Shown: positions 54,191 through 63,217, numbered from the stretch's first letter. The stretch: DNA of 64,000 bases from DASVBE01 sp963770375 (GCA_963770375.1 CAVYPM010000028.1:124001-188000); one strand, 5' to 3'. The notes: generated by a model not told the origin, from the letters alone. A program made the numbers and translations.

Positions 54191-54720
54191 GTGCGCGCGC
54201 CGATCAGCCCGCTGTCGAAAACCCGGGCGAACAGCGGGCCGACGAAGGCCAGGTGGTCCTGGATCGTCCGGCAGCCCGGCCAGGATGCGCGGCGACAGCG
54301 TCGTGCTGCCGGCTCTGCGGGTCCAGCACCAGCTCGTCGCGGCGCGTCAAGGACACACTCCAGCCTGGGCCGTGTGGCCCAGGCCCAGCCGAGTGTCCTC
54401 GCGCTGCGGGCCCCGGACAGCGTCTTGACCACGCCGCGGCTCCAGGCGCGGCCAGCTCCAGCTGGCGGGCCGCCAGCGCGGTACGGGCCGATACCTCGGC
54501 GGCGGGCACCCGGTACAGCCTGCCTGGAGCGTGAGCTCCTCGCCGACCTGCGCGTTCGGGTCCGAGTCCGCCGCCGGTGCTGGCCGATCGCCTGCGGCAC
54601 GTAGCCGATCCGGCGGCGCACCCCGACGGGGTCGTGCAGCGATCGGCCGGCCACGTGGCCCGGCCCGCGGTGGCGTGAGCAGCGTGGTCAGCATCCGCAG
54701 GGTGGTGGTCTTGCCCGCGC
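54191..54720 (-). pseudogene. ABC ATPase remnant cut at Walker A by repeat copy D
   Basis: Reading inward from repeat copy D, the minus strand begins AGKTTTLRMLTTLLTPP, the second half of a Walker A motif with its following helix. It then gives DPVGVRRRIGYVPQAIG in another frame, then SDPNAQVGEELTLQAG and LDPQSRQHD in others. These are pieces of a DrrA-type multidrug ATPase (drug exporter group). The N-terminal 35-40 residues are missing, and several frameshifts and losses follow. Confidence 0.6.
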
Positions 54721-54859
54721 TGTGCTTGCTGGCTCGCGGAGGGCCGCTATGCGCGCTGCCTTCCCGGCGAGCGCTGCTCGCCGACCGAGGGAGCGCCGGC
54801 CGCTCGCCGGGAAAACAGCGCCGCGGCCGTCCGCTCGCTGGCCGGCTCCGCCGGCGGCG
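54721..54859 (+). repeat. Intergenic repeat, variant copy (copy D)
   Basis: Begins TGTGCTTGCTGGCTCGCGGA and ends CGCTCGCTGGCCGGCTCCG. The centre differs from other copies: TTCCCGGCGAGC and GCTCGCCGGGAA are perfect complements here, making a 12-bp inner stem that the other copies lack. It abuts the truncated ATPase gene. Confidence 0.85.
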
Positions 54860-54885
54860 AGCTTGGCGCGGCTCCGCCGGCGAGC

Positions 54886-55791
54886 CTAGGAGTCGGTCAG
54901 GTCCGTCGGCTCGCGGTCGGCAGCCGGGTCACTGCGGGGCGCCGGGACGGTCGGCAGGGGCGGCGGCGTGCCGCCGTAGGCCGGGCAGATCGCCTGGTGG
55001 GCGCACCAGTTGCAGAGCCGGCCCGGGCGCTCGCGCCAGTCGCCGGCCTTGGTGGCCCGCTCGATGGCCTGCCACAGCGCGTTGACCTTGCGCTCGGTGG
55101 CGAGCAGGTCGGCCTCGTCCGGGGCGTACCGGACGATCTCGCCGCTGCCCAGGTAGATCAGCTGCAGCAGGCGGGGGATCGTGCCCTGGCTGCGCCACAG
55201 CACGAGCGCGTAGAACTTCATCTGGAACAGCGCCCGGGCCTCGAACTCGGCCCGGGGCGCGCTGCCGGTCTTGTAGTCGACGATCCTGATCTCGCCGCCG
55301 GGAGCGACGTCGAGACGGTCGATGTAGCCGCGCAGGGCCAGGCCCGAGGCCAGCACGGTGGTCACGTGCAGCTCGCGGTGGGCGGGCTCGAGGCGCCGCG
55401 GGTCCTCGAGCGTGAAGTAGCGGTCCACCATGGCGGCCGCTTCCTCGAGCCAGACCTCGCGCTGGTCATCGGCCTCGAACAGGCCCGCCAGCTCCGGCTC
55501 CTCCGCCAGCAGCCGGTCCCACTGCGGGCGCAGCAGCTCCCTGGCCGCCTCCGGGGTCCGCTCCGCGGCCGGACGATCGAACAGCCGCTCGAGCACCGCG
55601 TGCACCAGCGTGCCCCGGGTCGCGGCCGGGCTGGGCGGCTCGGGCAGCCGGTCGATCACCCGGTACCGGTACAGCAGCGGGCAGGTCATGAAGTCCCCGG
55701 CCCGGGACGGCGACAGCGACGGCGGCCGGGCCGGAGCCTCCTCGGCTGCGGCCGGACCGGGTTCGGTCATCGCACTGGTATCGCCCACCAC
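54886..55791 (-). CDS. RecB-like PD-(D/E)XK nuclease family protein
   Basis: A 301-residue nuclease-fold protein. SLSPSRAGDFMTCPLLYRYR starts the Cas4/AddB-like domain. ATRGTLVHAVLERLF holds the histidine motif, GEIRIVDYKTGSAP is the D-x-K core, and a C-terminal cluster CNWCAHQAICPAYG gives three cysteines that, with the one in MTCPLL, could bind an iron-sulfur cluster. It probably acts as a single-strand nuclease in DNA repair. Start may be GTG 55791 or ATG 55770. In actinobacteria a RecB-like gene commonly precedes trmI and the proteasome genes. Confidence 0.9.
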   Translation of the reverse strand: MVGDTSAMTEPGPAAAEEAPARPPSLSPSRAGDFMTCPLLYRYRVIDRLPEPPSPAATRGTLVHAVLERLFDRPAAERTPEAARELLRPQWDRLLAEEPELAGLFEADDQREVWLEEAAAMVDRYFTLEDPRRLEPAHRELHVTTVLASGLALRGYIDRLDVAPGGEIRIVDYKTGSAPRAEFEARALFQMKFYALVLWRSQGTIPRLLQLIYLGSGEIVRYAPDEADLLATERKVNALWQAIERATKAGDWRERPGRLCNWCAHQAICPAYGGTPPPLPTVPAPRSDPAADREPTDLTDS

Positions 55792-55863
55792 AAGGAGACT
55801 AGGGGAGGGGACCGACAGTTGTTGTCTAACTAGCTGGCTTCAGGCCGCTGGGGGCACCCCGCG

Positions 55864-56006
55864 GCCGGCGGAGCCGGCAGGGCGAGCGGAGGTGCCGCCG
55901 GCGCTGTTTTCCCGACGAGCGACGCCGGCGCGACGAAGGAGCGCCGAAGGAGCGAGGAGGGAAGGCAGCGCGGCTAAAGGGCGGCCTGGCGCAAGCCAGC
56001 AAGCAC
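55864..56006 (-). repeat. Intergenic repeat, full copy (copy E)
   Basis: Minus-strand copy. Read on that strand it begins CAGTGCTTGCTGGCTTGCGC, passes GCGCTGCCTTCCCTCCTCGC and CTTCGTCGCGCCGGCGTCGC, reaches GGGAAAACAGCGCCGGCGGC and ends CCTGCCGGCTCCGCCGGC. It lies in the divergent gap between the nuclease and protease genes, where it may affect both promoters. Confidence 0.85.
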
Positions 56007-56072
56007 TGCCGTTAGCCGACCGTGCCGTGGTGAGCCGCCGCGGGTCGGGCCGGACCACGTAGCATCGGTGCT

Positions 56073-57260
56073 GTGACAGGGACGAATCCGGGCGGCCAGG
56101 CCCCGCCGGGCCAGCGGCCGGATCAGCCGCCGGCCCGGCCGCCCGCCTCGCCGCGCCCTGGGCTGATCATCGCCCGGCCGCTGGGCATCCCGGTCTACAT
56201 CTCGCCGTACTGGTTCGTGATCGCGGCCCTGTTCATCCTGTTCTACGCCGACAGCCTGCAGGGCCAGGTGGCCGGCCAGACCGCGCGCTACCTGGTGGCC
56301 ACCGCGTTCGTGCTGCTGCTGTACGTCTCCGTGCTGATCCACGAGCTCAGCCACTGCGTGGTGGCCCGTGCCTTCGGCCTGCCGGTCCGCCGGATCCTGC
56401 TGTACCCGCTGGGCGGCTTCTCCGAGATCGAGGAGGAGCCGCAGACACCGGGCAGGGAGTTCCTGGTCTCCGGGGCCGGGCCGCTGCTGTCCCTCGGCCT
56501 GGCCGGCCTGGGCTGGCTGGCCATCGAGGTGGTCCACCCCACCGGCATCGCCCGGGTGCTGACCGACCAGCTGATCGTGGCCAACGTGCTCGTCGGCGTG
56601 TTCAACCTGCTGCCCGGGCTGCCGCTGGACGGCGGCCGGATGCTGCGCGCCGGGGTCTGGAAGCTCACCGGGCGGCCAGGAACCGGCACGATCGCCGCGG
56701 GCTGGGCGGGCCGGGTGCTGGCCATCGGCCTGCTCGCGCTGCCGCTGATGATCATCTTCAGGGACGGCGCTGACTCGTCCGCGGGCACCGTGAACCTGCT
56801 CTGGCTGGGCGTCATCGCCGCGTTCATATGGATCGGCGCGGGCCAGTCCATCCGGGTCACCCGGGTCCGCGAGCGGCTGCCAGGACTGCAGGCCCGGCGG
56901 CTGGCCAGGCCCGCGCTGAGCGTGCCCGCCAGCCTGCCGCTGGCCGAGGCGGTCCGGCGGGCCGACGCGGCCGGCGCCCGGGCCCTGATCATCGAGGACC
57001 ACGAGGGCAAGCCGATCGCGATCGTGAACGAGACCGCGGTGATGGCCACGCCCGAGCAGCGCCGGCCGTGGATCGAGGCCGGCGCGCTGGCCCGCACGCT
57101 GGAGCCCAGCATGGTGCTGTCCGCGGACCTGGCGGGGATGGCCCTCATCGACGCCGTCCGCCAGGCGCCGGCCAGCGAGTACCTGCTGGTCGAGCCGTCC
57201 GGCGAGACGCTCGGCGTGCTGGCCACCGCGGACCTGGACCAGGCCTTCGCCCGGACCTGA
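56073..57260 (+). CDS. Site-2 protease family (M50) membrane metalloprotease
   Basis: A 395-residue intramembrane protease. The zinc motif HELSH is in LIHELSHCVVARAFGLPV (about residue 90), and the second site is NLLPGLPLDGGRMLRAG (about 180). Around six helices are visible. The last 130 residues resemble a degenerate pair of CBS domains (LPLAEAVRRADAAGARALII, LVEPSGETLGVLATADLDQA). Such proteins cleave membrane-bound anti-sigma factors or similar; the target is unknown. It lies 24 bases before trmI, as in many actinobacterial proteasome loci. Confidence 0.92.
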   Translation: MTGTNPGGQAPPGQRPDQPPARPPASPRPGLIIARPLGIPVYISPYWFVIAALFILFYADSLQGQVAGQTARYLVATAFVLLLYVSVLIHELSHCVVARAFGLPVRRILLYPLGGFSEIEEEPQTPGREFLVSGAGPLLSLGLAGLGWLAIEVVHPTGIARVLTDQLIVANVLVGVFNLLPGLPLDGGRMLRAGVWKLTGRPGTGTIAAGWAGRVLAIGLLALPLMIIFRDGADSSAGTVNLLWLGVIAAFIWIGAGQSIRVTRVRERLPGLQARRLARPALSVPASLPLAEAVRRADAAGARALIIEDHEGKPIAIVNETAVMATPEQRRPWIEAGALARTLEPSMVLSADLAGMALIDAVRQAPASEYLLVEPSGETLGVLATADLDQAFART

Positions 57261-57284
57261 CCGGCCACCGCTACCCTGACGGGC

Positions 57285-58175
57285 GTGATCCGACCACGCC
57301 GAGGGCCGCTGCAGGCCGGTGAGCAGGTTCAGCTGACCGACCCCAAGGGCCGCAGCCACCTGGTTGCCCTGACGCCGGGCAAGTCCTTCCACACCCACCA
57401 GGGCACGCTGCCGCACGACGACCTGATCGGCGGCGCGGACGGCAGCGTGGTGACCTCGTCCGGCGGCACCGAGTACGTCGCGCTGCGGCCGCTGCTGTCC
57501 GACTTCACGCTGTCCATGCGGCGCGGCGCGGCGGTGGTCTACCCCAAGGACGCGGCGCAGATCCTGGCCGTGGCCGACCTGTTCCCCGGCGCCCGGGTGC
57601 TGGAGGCCGGGGCGGGCAGCGGCGCGCTGTCCTGCTGGATCCTGCGGGCCATCGGCGAGGACGGCGTGCTGGTGTCCTACGAGCGGCGGCCGGACTTCGC
57701 CGAGATCGCCCGCGGCAACGTGGAGCGCTACTTCGGCGGCCCGCACCCGGCCTGGACGCTGATCACCGGCGAGCTGCCCGCCGCCGCGCCCGCCGACGAG
57801 CGGTTCGACCGGGTGGTGCTGGACATGCTCGCGCCCTGGGACTACACCGCCGCCGCGGCCGGCTTCCTGTCCGGCGGCGGCCTGGTCTGCTGCTACGTGG
57901 CCACCACGACGCAGCTGTCCCGCACGGTGGAGTCCCTGCGCTCGTTCGGCTGCTTCGCCGAGCCCGCCGCCTCGGAGACCCTGGTGCGCGGCTGGCACGT
58001 GGAGGGCCTGGCGGTCCGCCCCGACCACCGGATGGTGGCGCACACGGGCTTCCTGGTCACCGCGCGGCGGCTGGCCGACGGGGTGACCCCGCCGCCACGC
58101 CGGCGACGGCCGGCCAAAGGCGCCCTGGAGCAGCCCGCGGGCGGTGCCGCGGACACGCCGGAACCGCTCGTCTGA
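57285..58175 (+). CDS. trmI: tRNA (adenine-N1)-methyltransferase TrmI
   Basis: A 296-residue enzyme that methylates A58 in the T-loop of tRNAs. The N-terminal beta domain starts RRGPLQAGEQVQLTDPKGRS. The SAM site is RVLEAGAGSGALSCWILRAI (about residue 105), the acidic residue is in VSYERRPDFAEIARGNVERY, and RFDRVVLDMLAPWDYT is motif IV. It starts with GTG. It is the gene next to mpa in mycobacteria as well, and this is the same order. Confidence 0.94.
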   Translation: MIRPRRGPLQAGEQVQLTDPKGRSHLVALTPGKSFHTHQGTLPHDDLIGGADGSVVTSSGGTEYVALRPLLSDFTLSMRRGAAVVYPKDAAQILAVADLFPGARVLEAGAGSGALSCWILRAIGEDGVLVSYERRPDFAEIARGNVERYFGGPHPAWTLITGELPAAAPADERFDRVVLDMLAPWDYTAAAAGFLSGGGLVCCYVATTTQLSRTVESLRSFGCFAEPAASETLVRGWHVEGLAVRPDHRMVAHTGFLVTARRLADGVTPPPRRRRPAKGALEQPAGGAADTPEPLV

Positions 58176-58256
58176 CCTGCGCTGGCGATAACCCGCGGCG
58201 CCCGCATGTTTTCGGATCGTGACGCCACTTCAGCACAGTAGGAGCGTCGCGTCAGG

Positions 58257-58284
58257 TTACGGATGCACCCCAGATAGGTAGGGT
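58257..58284 (+). promoter_or_regulatory. Candidate promoter for arc
   Basis: TTACGG (58257-58262), 16 bases, then TAGGGT (58279-58284), 34 bases before the arc ATG. The -10 form is common in actinobacteria. An inverted GACGC/GCGTC pair lies about 25 bases upstream. Confidence 0.35.
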
Positions 58285-58318
58285 CTAGGTAAGTGAGCTT
58301 GCGGAAGGGGTGAAGGGC

Positions 58319-60130
58319 ATGGCCGCTCGTGATGACAGCGCCCGAGCCGGACGACACGATGACGAGGTCAAGGTCCTTTCCACGCAGATCTCCTTCCTGG
58401 AGGAGGAGATCGCGGTCCTGCGCCGCCGCCTGGCCGACTCGCCCATGCAGTCGCGCCTGCTGGAGGAGCGGCTCCGCGAGACTGAGGCCAGCCTGGCCAG
58501 CGTCACCGGGCAGAACGAGCGCCTGGCCGGCACGCTGCGCGAGGCCAGGGACCAGATCGTCGCGCTGAAGGAGGAAGTCGACCGGCTGGCCCAGCCGCCG
58601 TCCGGCTTCGGCGTGTTCCTGGCCGCCTGCGACGACTCGACCGCTGACGTGTTCACCGGCGGGCGCAAGATGCGGGTCAGCGTCAGCCCCAGCATCGAGC
58701 TGTCCGAACTGCGGCCCGGCCAGGAAGTCGTGCTGAACGAGGCCCTCAACGTGGTGATCGCCCAGGGCTTCGAGACGATCGGCGAGGTCGTCATGCTCAA
58801 GGAGGTCCTCGAGGACGGCGCGCGGGCGCTGGTCATCTCGCATGCGGACGAGGAGCGGATCGCCCGGCTGGCCGAGCCGCTGATCTCCGGCGAGCCGCTG
58901 CGGGCCGGGGACAGCCTGCTGCTCGAGCCGCGGTCCGGCTACGTGTACGAGCGCATCCCCAAGGCCGAGGTGGAAGAGCTGATCCTGGAGGAAGTCCCGG
59001 ACATCAGCTACTCCGAGATCGGCGGCCTGTCCGGCCAGATCGAGCAGATCAGGGACGCGATCGAGCTGCCCTACCTGCACGCTGACCTGTTCAGGGAGCA
59101 CCAGCTGCGGCCGCCCAAGGGCGTGCTGCTGTACGGCCCGCCCGGCTGCGGCAAGACGCTGATCGCCAAGGCGGTGGCCAACTCGCTGGCCAAGCAGGTG
59201 GCCACCAAGACGGCCGCCGACGCGGCCGCGGGCGCCGATCAGAACGGGCAGGGCGCCAAGGCCAAGGAGGGCAAGAGCTTCTTCCTCAACATCAAGGGCC
59301 CCGAGCTGCTGAACAAGTACGTCGGCGAGACCGAGCGGCACATCCGGCTGGTGTTCCAGCGGGCCAGGGAAAAGGCCAGCGAGGGCATGCCGGTGATCGT
59401 GTTCTTCGACGAGATGGACTCGATCTTCCGTACCCGCGGCTCGGGTGTGTCCAGCGACGTGGAGAACACCATCGTTCCCCAGCTGCTGTCGGAGATCGAC
59501 GGCGTGGAGGGCCTGGAGAACGTCATCGTGATCGGCGCCTCCAACCGGGAGGACATGATCGACCCGGCCATCCTGCGGCCCGGCCGGCTGGACGTGAAGA
59601 TCAAGATCGAGCGCCCGGACGCCGAGGCGGCCAGGGACATCTTCTCCAAGTACGTGCTGCCCACGCTCCCGCTGCACCCCGACGACCTGGCCGAGCACGG
59701 CGGGTCGAAGCAGGCCTGCACGCAGGCCATGATCCAGCGGGTCGTCGAGCGGATGTACAGCGAGACCGAGGAGAACAGGTTCCTCGAGGTCACCTACGCC
59801 AACGGCGACAAGGAAGTGCTGTACTTCAAGGACTTCAACTCCGGCGCCATGATCGAGAACATCGTGGACCGGGCCAAGAAAATGGCCATCAAGGAACTGC
59901 TCGAGACCGGCCAGAAGGGCCTGCGGGTGTCGCACCTGCTGGCGTCGTGCGTGGACGAGTTCAAGGAGAACGAGGACCTGCCGAACACCACGAACCCGGA
60001 CGACTGGGCCCGGATCTCCGGCAAGAAGGGCGAGCGGATCGTCTACATCAGGACGCTGGTCTCCGGCAAGCAGGGCACCGAGGCGGGCCGTTCGATCGAC
60101 ACCGTGGCCAATACCGGCCAGTACCTGTAG
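58319..60130 (+). CDS. arc: Proteasome-activating AAA ATPase (ARC/Mpa)
   Basis: A 603-residue ring ATPase that recognises pupylated proteins and feeds them to the 20S proteasome. A coiled coil for Pup binding spans about 15-90 (STQISFLEEEIAVLRRRLAD). Two OB domains follow, then the AAA module: GPPGCGKTLIAKAVANSL (about 274), VIVFFDEMDSIFRTRG (about 359), and the arginine-finger region RPGRLDVKIKIER. A 30-residue alanine/glycine insert sits after Walker A. It ends GQYL, the docking tail for the proteasome. ATG 58319 has GGAAGGGG eight bases before it; GTG 58310 is less well placed. Confidence 0.96.
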   Translation: MAARDDSARAGRHDDEVKVLSTQISFLEEEIAVLRRRLADSPMQSRLLEERLRETEASLASVTGQNERLAGTLREARDQIVALKEEVDRLAQPPSGFGVFLAACDDSTADVFTGGRKMRVSVSPSIELSELRPGQEVVLNEALNVVIAQGFETIGEVVMLKEVLEDGARALVISHADEERIARLAEPLISGEPLRAGDSLLLEPRSGYVYERIPKAEVEELILEEVPDISYSEIGGLSGQIEQIRDAIELPYLHADLFREHQLRPPKGVLLYGPPGCGKTLIAKAVANSLAKQVATKTAADAAAGADQNGQGAKAKEGKSFFLNIKGPELLNKYVGETERHIRLVFQRAREKASEGMPVIVFFDEMDSIFRTRGSGVSSDVENTIVPQLLSEIDGVEGLENVIVIGASNREDMIDPAILRPGRLDVKIKIERPDAEAARDIFSKYVLPTLPLHPDDLAEHGGSKQACTQAMIQRVVERMYSETEENRFLEVTYANGDKEVLYFKDFNSGAMIENIVDRAKKMAIKELLETGQKGLRVSHLLASCVDEFKENEDLPNTTNPDDWARISGKKGERIVYIRTLVSGKQGTEAGRSIDTVANTGQYL

Positions 60131-60144
60131 GCACGGATTTGCCC

Positions 60145-60196
60145 GCCGCGGGGGCTGCTTCAGGGCGCGCGACGTCCCGGCAACAGCCCCCGCGGC
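60145..60196 (+). terminator. Hairpin between arc and dop
   Basis: A 13-bp perfect stem, GCCGCGGGGGCTG (60145-60157) with CAGCCCCCGCGGC (60184-60196), and a 26-base loop. It ends 15 bases before the dop ATG. It could separate arc from dop transcription or act as an attenuator. Confidence 0.55.
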
Positions 60197-60211
60197 ACTA
60201 GTCTGTGCACT

Positions 60212-61729
60212 ATGAGCGTTCGCCGGGTCATGGGCACGGAGACCGAGTACGGCATTTCCGTGCCCGGCCAGCCGGGGGCGAACGCAATGGTCAGCTCCTC
60301 GCAGATCGTCAACGCCTACCAGGCCGCGACCTCGGCCCGGGCCCGCCGGCCGCGCTGGGACTTCGAGGAGGAGAACCCGCTGCGCGACGCCCGCGGGTTC
60401 GACCTGGCCCGGGAGGCGGCCGACTCGTCCCAGCTGACCGACGAGGATCTCGGCCTCGCCAACGTGATCCTGACCAACGGGGCGCGGCTGTACGTGGACC
60501 ACGCGCACCCGGAGTACTCCGCGCCGGAGACCACCGACCCGCTGTCCGCGGTGATCTGGGACAAGGCCGGCGAGCGGGTGATGGCCGCGGCGGCCACGGC
60601 GGCCGCAGCGATCCCCGGCGGCCAGCCCATCCAGCTGTACAAGAACAACACCGACAGCAAGGGCGCGTCCTACGGCTGCCACGAGAACTACCTGATGAGC
60701 CGGTCCACGCCGTTCGCGGACATCGTCCGCCACCTGACCCCGTTCTTCGTCTCCCGGCAGGTGGTCTGCGGGGCGGGCCGGGTCAGCCTGGGCGCCGACG
60801 GCCGGGACAGCGGGTTCCAGATCAGCCAGCGCGCCGACTTCTTCGAGGTGGAAGTCGGCCTGGAGACCACGCTCAAGCGGCCCATCATCAACACCAGGGA
60901 CGAGCCGCACGCCGACCCGGAGAAGTACCGCCGCCTGCACGTGATCATCGGCGACGCCAACCTGAGCGAGATCTCCACCTACCTCAAGCTCGGCACGACC
61001 GCGCTGGTCCTGGCCATGATCGAGGACCGCTTCCTGGCCGCCGACCTGGGCATCGAGGCGCCGGTCAGCGAGCTGCGGGCGGTCTCCCACGACCCGACCT
61101 GCAAGCACCTGATCACGCTGCGCGACGGCCGCCGGATGACCGCGGTCCAGCTCCAGCTGGAGTACCTGGAGCTGGCCAGGAAGTACACCGAGGACCGGTA
61201 CGGCGGCGACACCGACGAGCTGACCGCGGACGTGCTCGACCGCTGGGAGTCGGTGCTGGCCCGGCTGGCCGAGGACCCGCTGCTGACCGCGCGGGAGCTG
61301 GACTGGACGGCCAAGCTCGAGGTGCTCAACGGCTACCGGGCCCGGGACGGGCTGGCCTGGAGCCACCCCCGGCTGCAGCTTGTCGACCTGCAGTACGCCG
61401 ACGTGCGCCCGGACCGCGGCCTGTACAACCGGCTGGCCTCGCTGGGCCGGATGACCCGGCTGGTCACCGACGAGCAGGTGACCCGGGCGATCACCGAGCC
61501 GCCGGACGACACCCGGGCCTACTTCCGCGGCCGGTGCCTGCGCAAGTACCCCGACGCGGTCGCCGCCGCATCCTGGGACTCCGTCATCTTCGACATTCCA
61601 GGGCGTGAATCCCTGCAGCGAGTGCCCACCCTGGAGCCGCTGCGCGGCACCCGGGCGCACGTCGGCGACCTGATTGACCGCTGTGAGACCGCTGACGAGC
61701 TGGTCGCCGCGCTCACCGGCCGCGACTGA
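60212..61729 (+). CDS. dop: Depupylase/Pup deamidase Dop
   Basis: A 505-residue enzyme of the glutamine-synthetase-like Pup ligase fold. It deamidates the C-terminal glutamine of Pup and removes Pup from proteins. The ATP and metal site begins MGTETEYGISVPGQPGANAM; YVDHAHPEYSAPE holds the nucleophile-region aspartate. NTDSKGASYGCHENYLMSRS and VGLETTLKRPIINTRDEPHA are characteristic of Dop rather than PafA. An insert of about 40 residues after residue 40 (Dop-loop region) is present. The Pup ligase pafA is not in the window. Confidence 0.95.
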   Translation: MSVRRVMGTETEYGISVPGQPGANAMVSSSQIVNAYQAATSARARRPRWDFEEENPLRDARGFDLAREAADSSQLTDEDLGLANVILTNGARLYVDHAHPEYSAPETTDPLSAVIWDKAGERVMAAAATAAAAIPGGQPIQLYKNNTDSKGASYGCHENYLMSRSTPFADIVRHLTPFFVSRQVVCGAGRVSLGADGRDSGFQISQRADFFEVEVGLETTLKRPIINTRDEPHADPEKYRRLHVIIGDANLSEISTYLKLGTTALVLAMIEDRFLAADLGIEAPVSELRAVSHDPTCKHLITLRDGRRMTAVQLQLEYLELARKYTEDRYGGDTDELTADVLDRWESVLARLAEDPLLTARELDWTAKLEVLNGYRARDGLAWSHPRLQLVDLQYADVRPDRGLYNRLASLGRMTRLVTDEQVTRAITEPPDDTRAYFRGRCLRKYPDAVAAASWDSVIFDIPGRESLQRVPTLEPLRGTRAHVGDLIDRCETADELVAALTGRD

Positions 61730-61889
61730 GTCGGCCCGCCGGCGCCGGCGGAGCCGCGGCCGGCGAGCGTAGCACTGTGCGGGACATTCCGGATCCATAC
61801 CGATAGGCCCCGGCAGGATTGGGCGGGCTGACCGCGGGCGAGGATAGCGTTGAGGCGCGGGGCCACCCCGCGGATCACGGAGGTAGGGC

Positions 61890-62099
61890 ATGGCGACAAA
61901 GGACACCGGCGGCCAGCGGCAGACCACCCGCCGCAGCCAGGACGAAGAGGAGACCGCCCAGCAGGGGTCCGAGGACGTCAAGGAGCGGCAGGACAAGCTC
62001 ACCGACGACGTCGACGCGATCCTGGACGAGATCGACGAGGTCCTGGAAGAGAACGCGGAGGAGTTTGTCCGCTCCTACGTGCAGAAGGGCGGCCAGTGA
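61890..62099 (+). CDS. pup: Prokaryotic ubiquitin-like protein Pup
   Basis: A 69-residue, disordered, acidic protein. It ends FVRSYVQKGGQ, so the terminal residue is glutamine and must be deamidated by Dop before ligation. The helix-forming ARC-binding part DDVDAILDEIDEVLEENAEE is clear. ATG 61890 has GGAGG seven bases before it. An upstream hairpin (CGCGGGG.CCCCGCG, about 61857-61872) lies in the leader. Slightly longer than the usual 64 residues, with the extra in the N-terminal tail. Confidence 0.97.
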   Translation: MATKDTGGQRQTTRRSQDEEETAQQGSEDVKERQDKLTDDVDAILDEIDEVLEENAEEFVRSYVQKGGQ

Positions 62100-62213
62100 C
62101 CCAGACCGGGTTTCGCCCTCGGCGGAGCGCGGCACCCCGTCCGGGCATCCCGCCCTGGCCTGGGCCGCAGTAGGGTCTGAGCAGAAATCACCAGCACAAC
62201 CGGAAGGAACGGC

Positions 62214-63167
62214 GTGGTCTTCGATTCGCACCCGCCAGGGCAGCCGGCCGCGTCCGCAGTACCAGCCAGCACTGGGCCATGGGACGTTCCTGAGCCCCGG
62301 CGGCTATCTCGGCTACGGGACGTCGTCGTTCGCCGACTTCCTGGCCGGCGCCGCGCCCGGGCTGCTGCCCGGCGCCGGGTCGGCCCTGCCGCCCGGCGGC
62401 GCCGGGCCGGCCAGCGCCGCCGGCGGCCGTGACCTGGCCGCCAGCGTGCCGCACGGCACCACGATCGTGGCGGCGTCGTTCGAGGGCGGCGTGGTGATGG
62501 CCGGGGACCGGCGGGCCACCGCAGGCCACATGATCGCCCAGCGGGACATCGAGAAGGTGTTCCGCAGCGACGAGTTCTCCTGCGTGGCCATCGCGGGCGC
62601 GGCCGGGCATCGGCATCGACCTGGTGCGGCTGTTCGCCGTGGAGCTCGAGCACTACGAGAAGCTGGAGGGCCGGGCGCTGTCCCTGGAGGGCAAGGCCAA
62701 CCGGCTGGCCAGCATGGTCCGCGGCAACCTGGGCGGCGCGATGCAGGGGCTGGTCGTGGTCCCGCTGTTCGCCGGCCTGGACGAGGACACCGGCATCGGC
62801 CGGATCTTCAGCTACGACGTCACGGGCGGCCGGTACGAGGAGCACCGGTTCCACTCCATCGGGTCCGGCTCGGTGTTCGCCCGCGGCTCGCTGAAGAAGC
62901 TCTACGCCGACGGGATGTCCGCCGACGACGCGATCCTGGCCTGCATGCAGGCGCTGTACGACGCGGCCGACGACGACTCGGCCACCGGCGGCCCGGACCT
63001 GACCCGGCAGCATCTTCCCGGTCGTGGCCACGGTCACCGCGGACGGCTTCCGGCGGCTGCCCGACGCCGAGTCGGGGGAGTACGCGGGCACCGTGGTCAG
63101 CGCGCGGATGCACGCCCCCGACGGCCCGCAGGCGCCGCTGCGGCAGAGCCCGGCACCGCCCGGCTAG
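62214..63167 (+). CDS. prcB: 20S proteasome beta subunit PrcB (three frameshifts)
   Basis: About 316 residues if read through. A propeptide with YLGYGTSSFADFLAGAAPGL precedes the catalytic threonine in VPHGTTIVAASFEGG, then MAGDRRATAGHMIAQRDIEK. Frames break near 62240 (after VVFDSHPPGQ), at 62605 (GGCCGGGCATC, one G too many before GIGIDLVRLFAVELE) and at 63011 (CGGCAGCATC, one C too many before IFPVVATVTADGF). Each is a +1. GTG 62214 has GGAAGGA six bases before it. PrcB should be functional given the intact arc, dop and pup, so errors in the assembly are more likely than loss. Confidence 0.9.
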
Positions 63168-63217
63168 CCCGCGACCGCCCCCGACCGTCCAGGCCCACAC
63201 GAGCAAGGGAATCCGCG

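Noticed and set aside
57893..62002. A minus-strand open frame of 1369 codons opposite trmI, arc and dop
   Set aside because: It runs antisense to three well-identified genes, has histidine-, valine- and glycine-rich composition typical of reversed GC-rich genes, and shows no domain. Long antisense frames are expected at this GC content.
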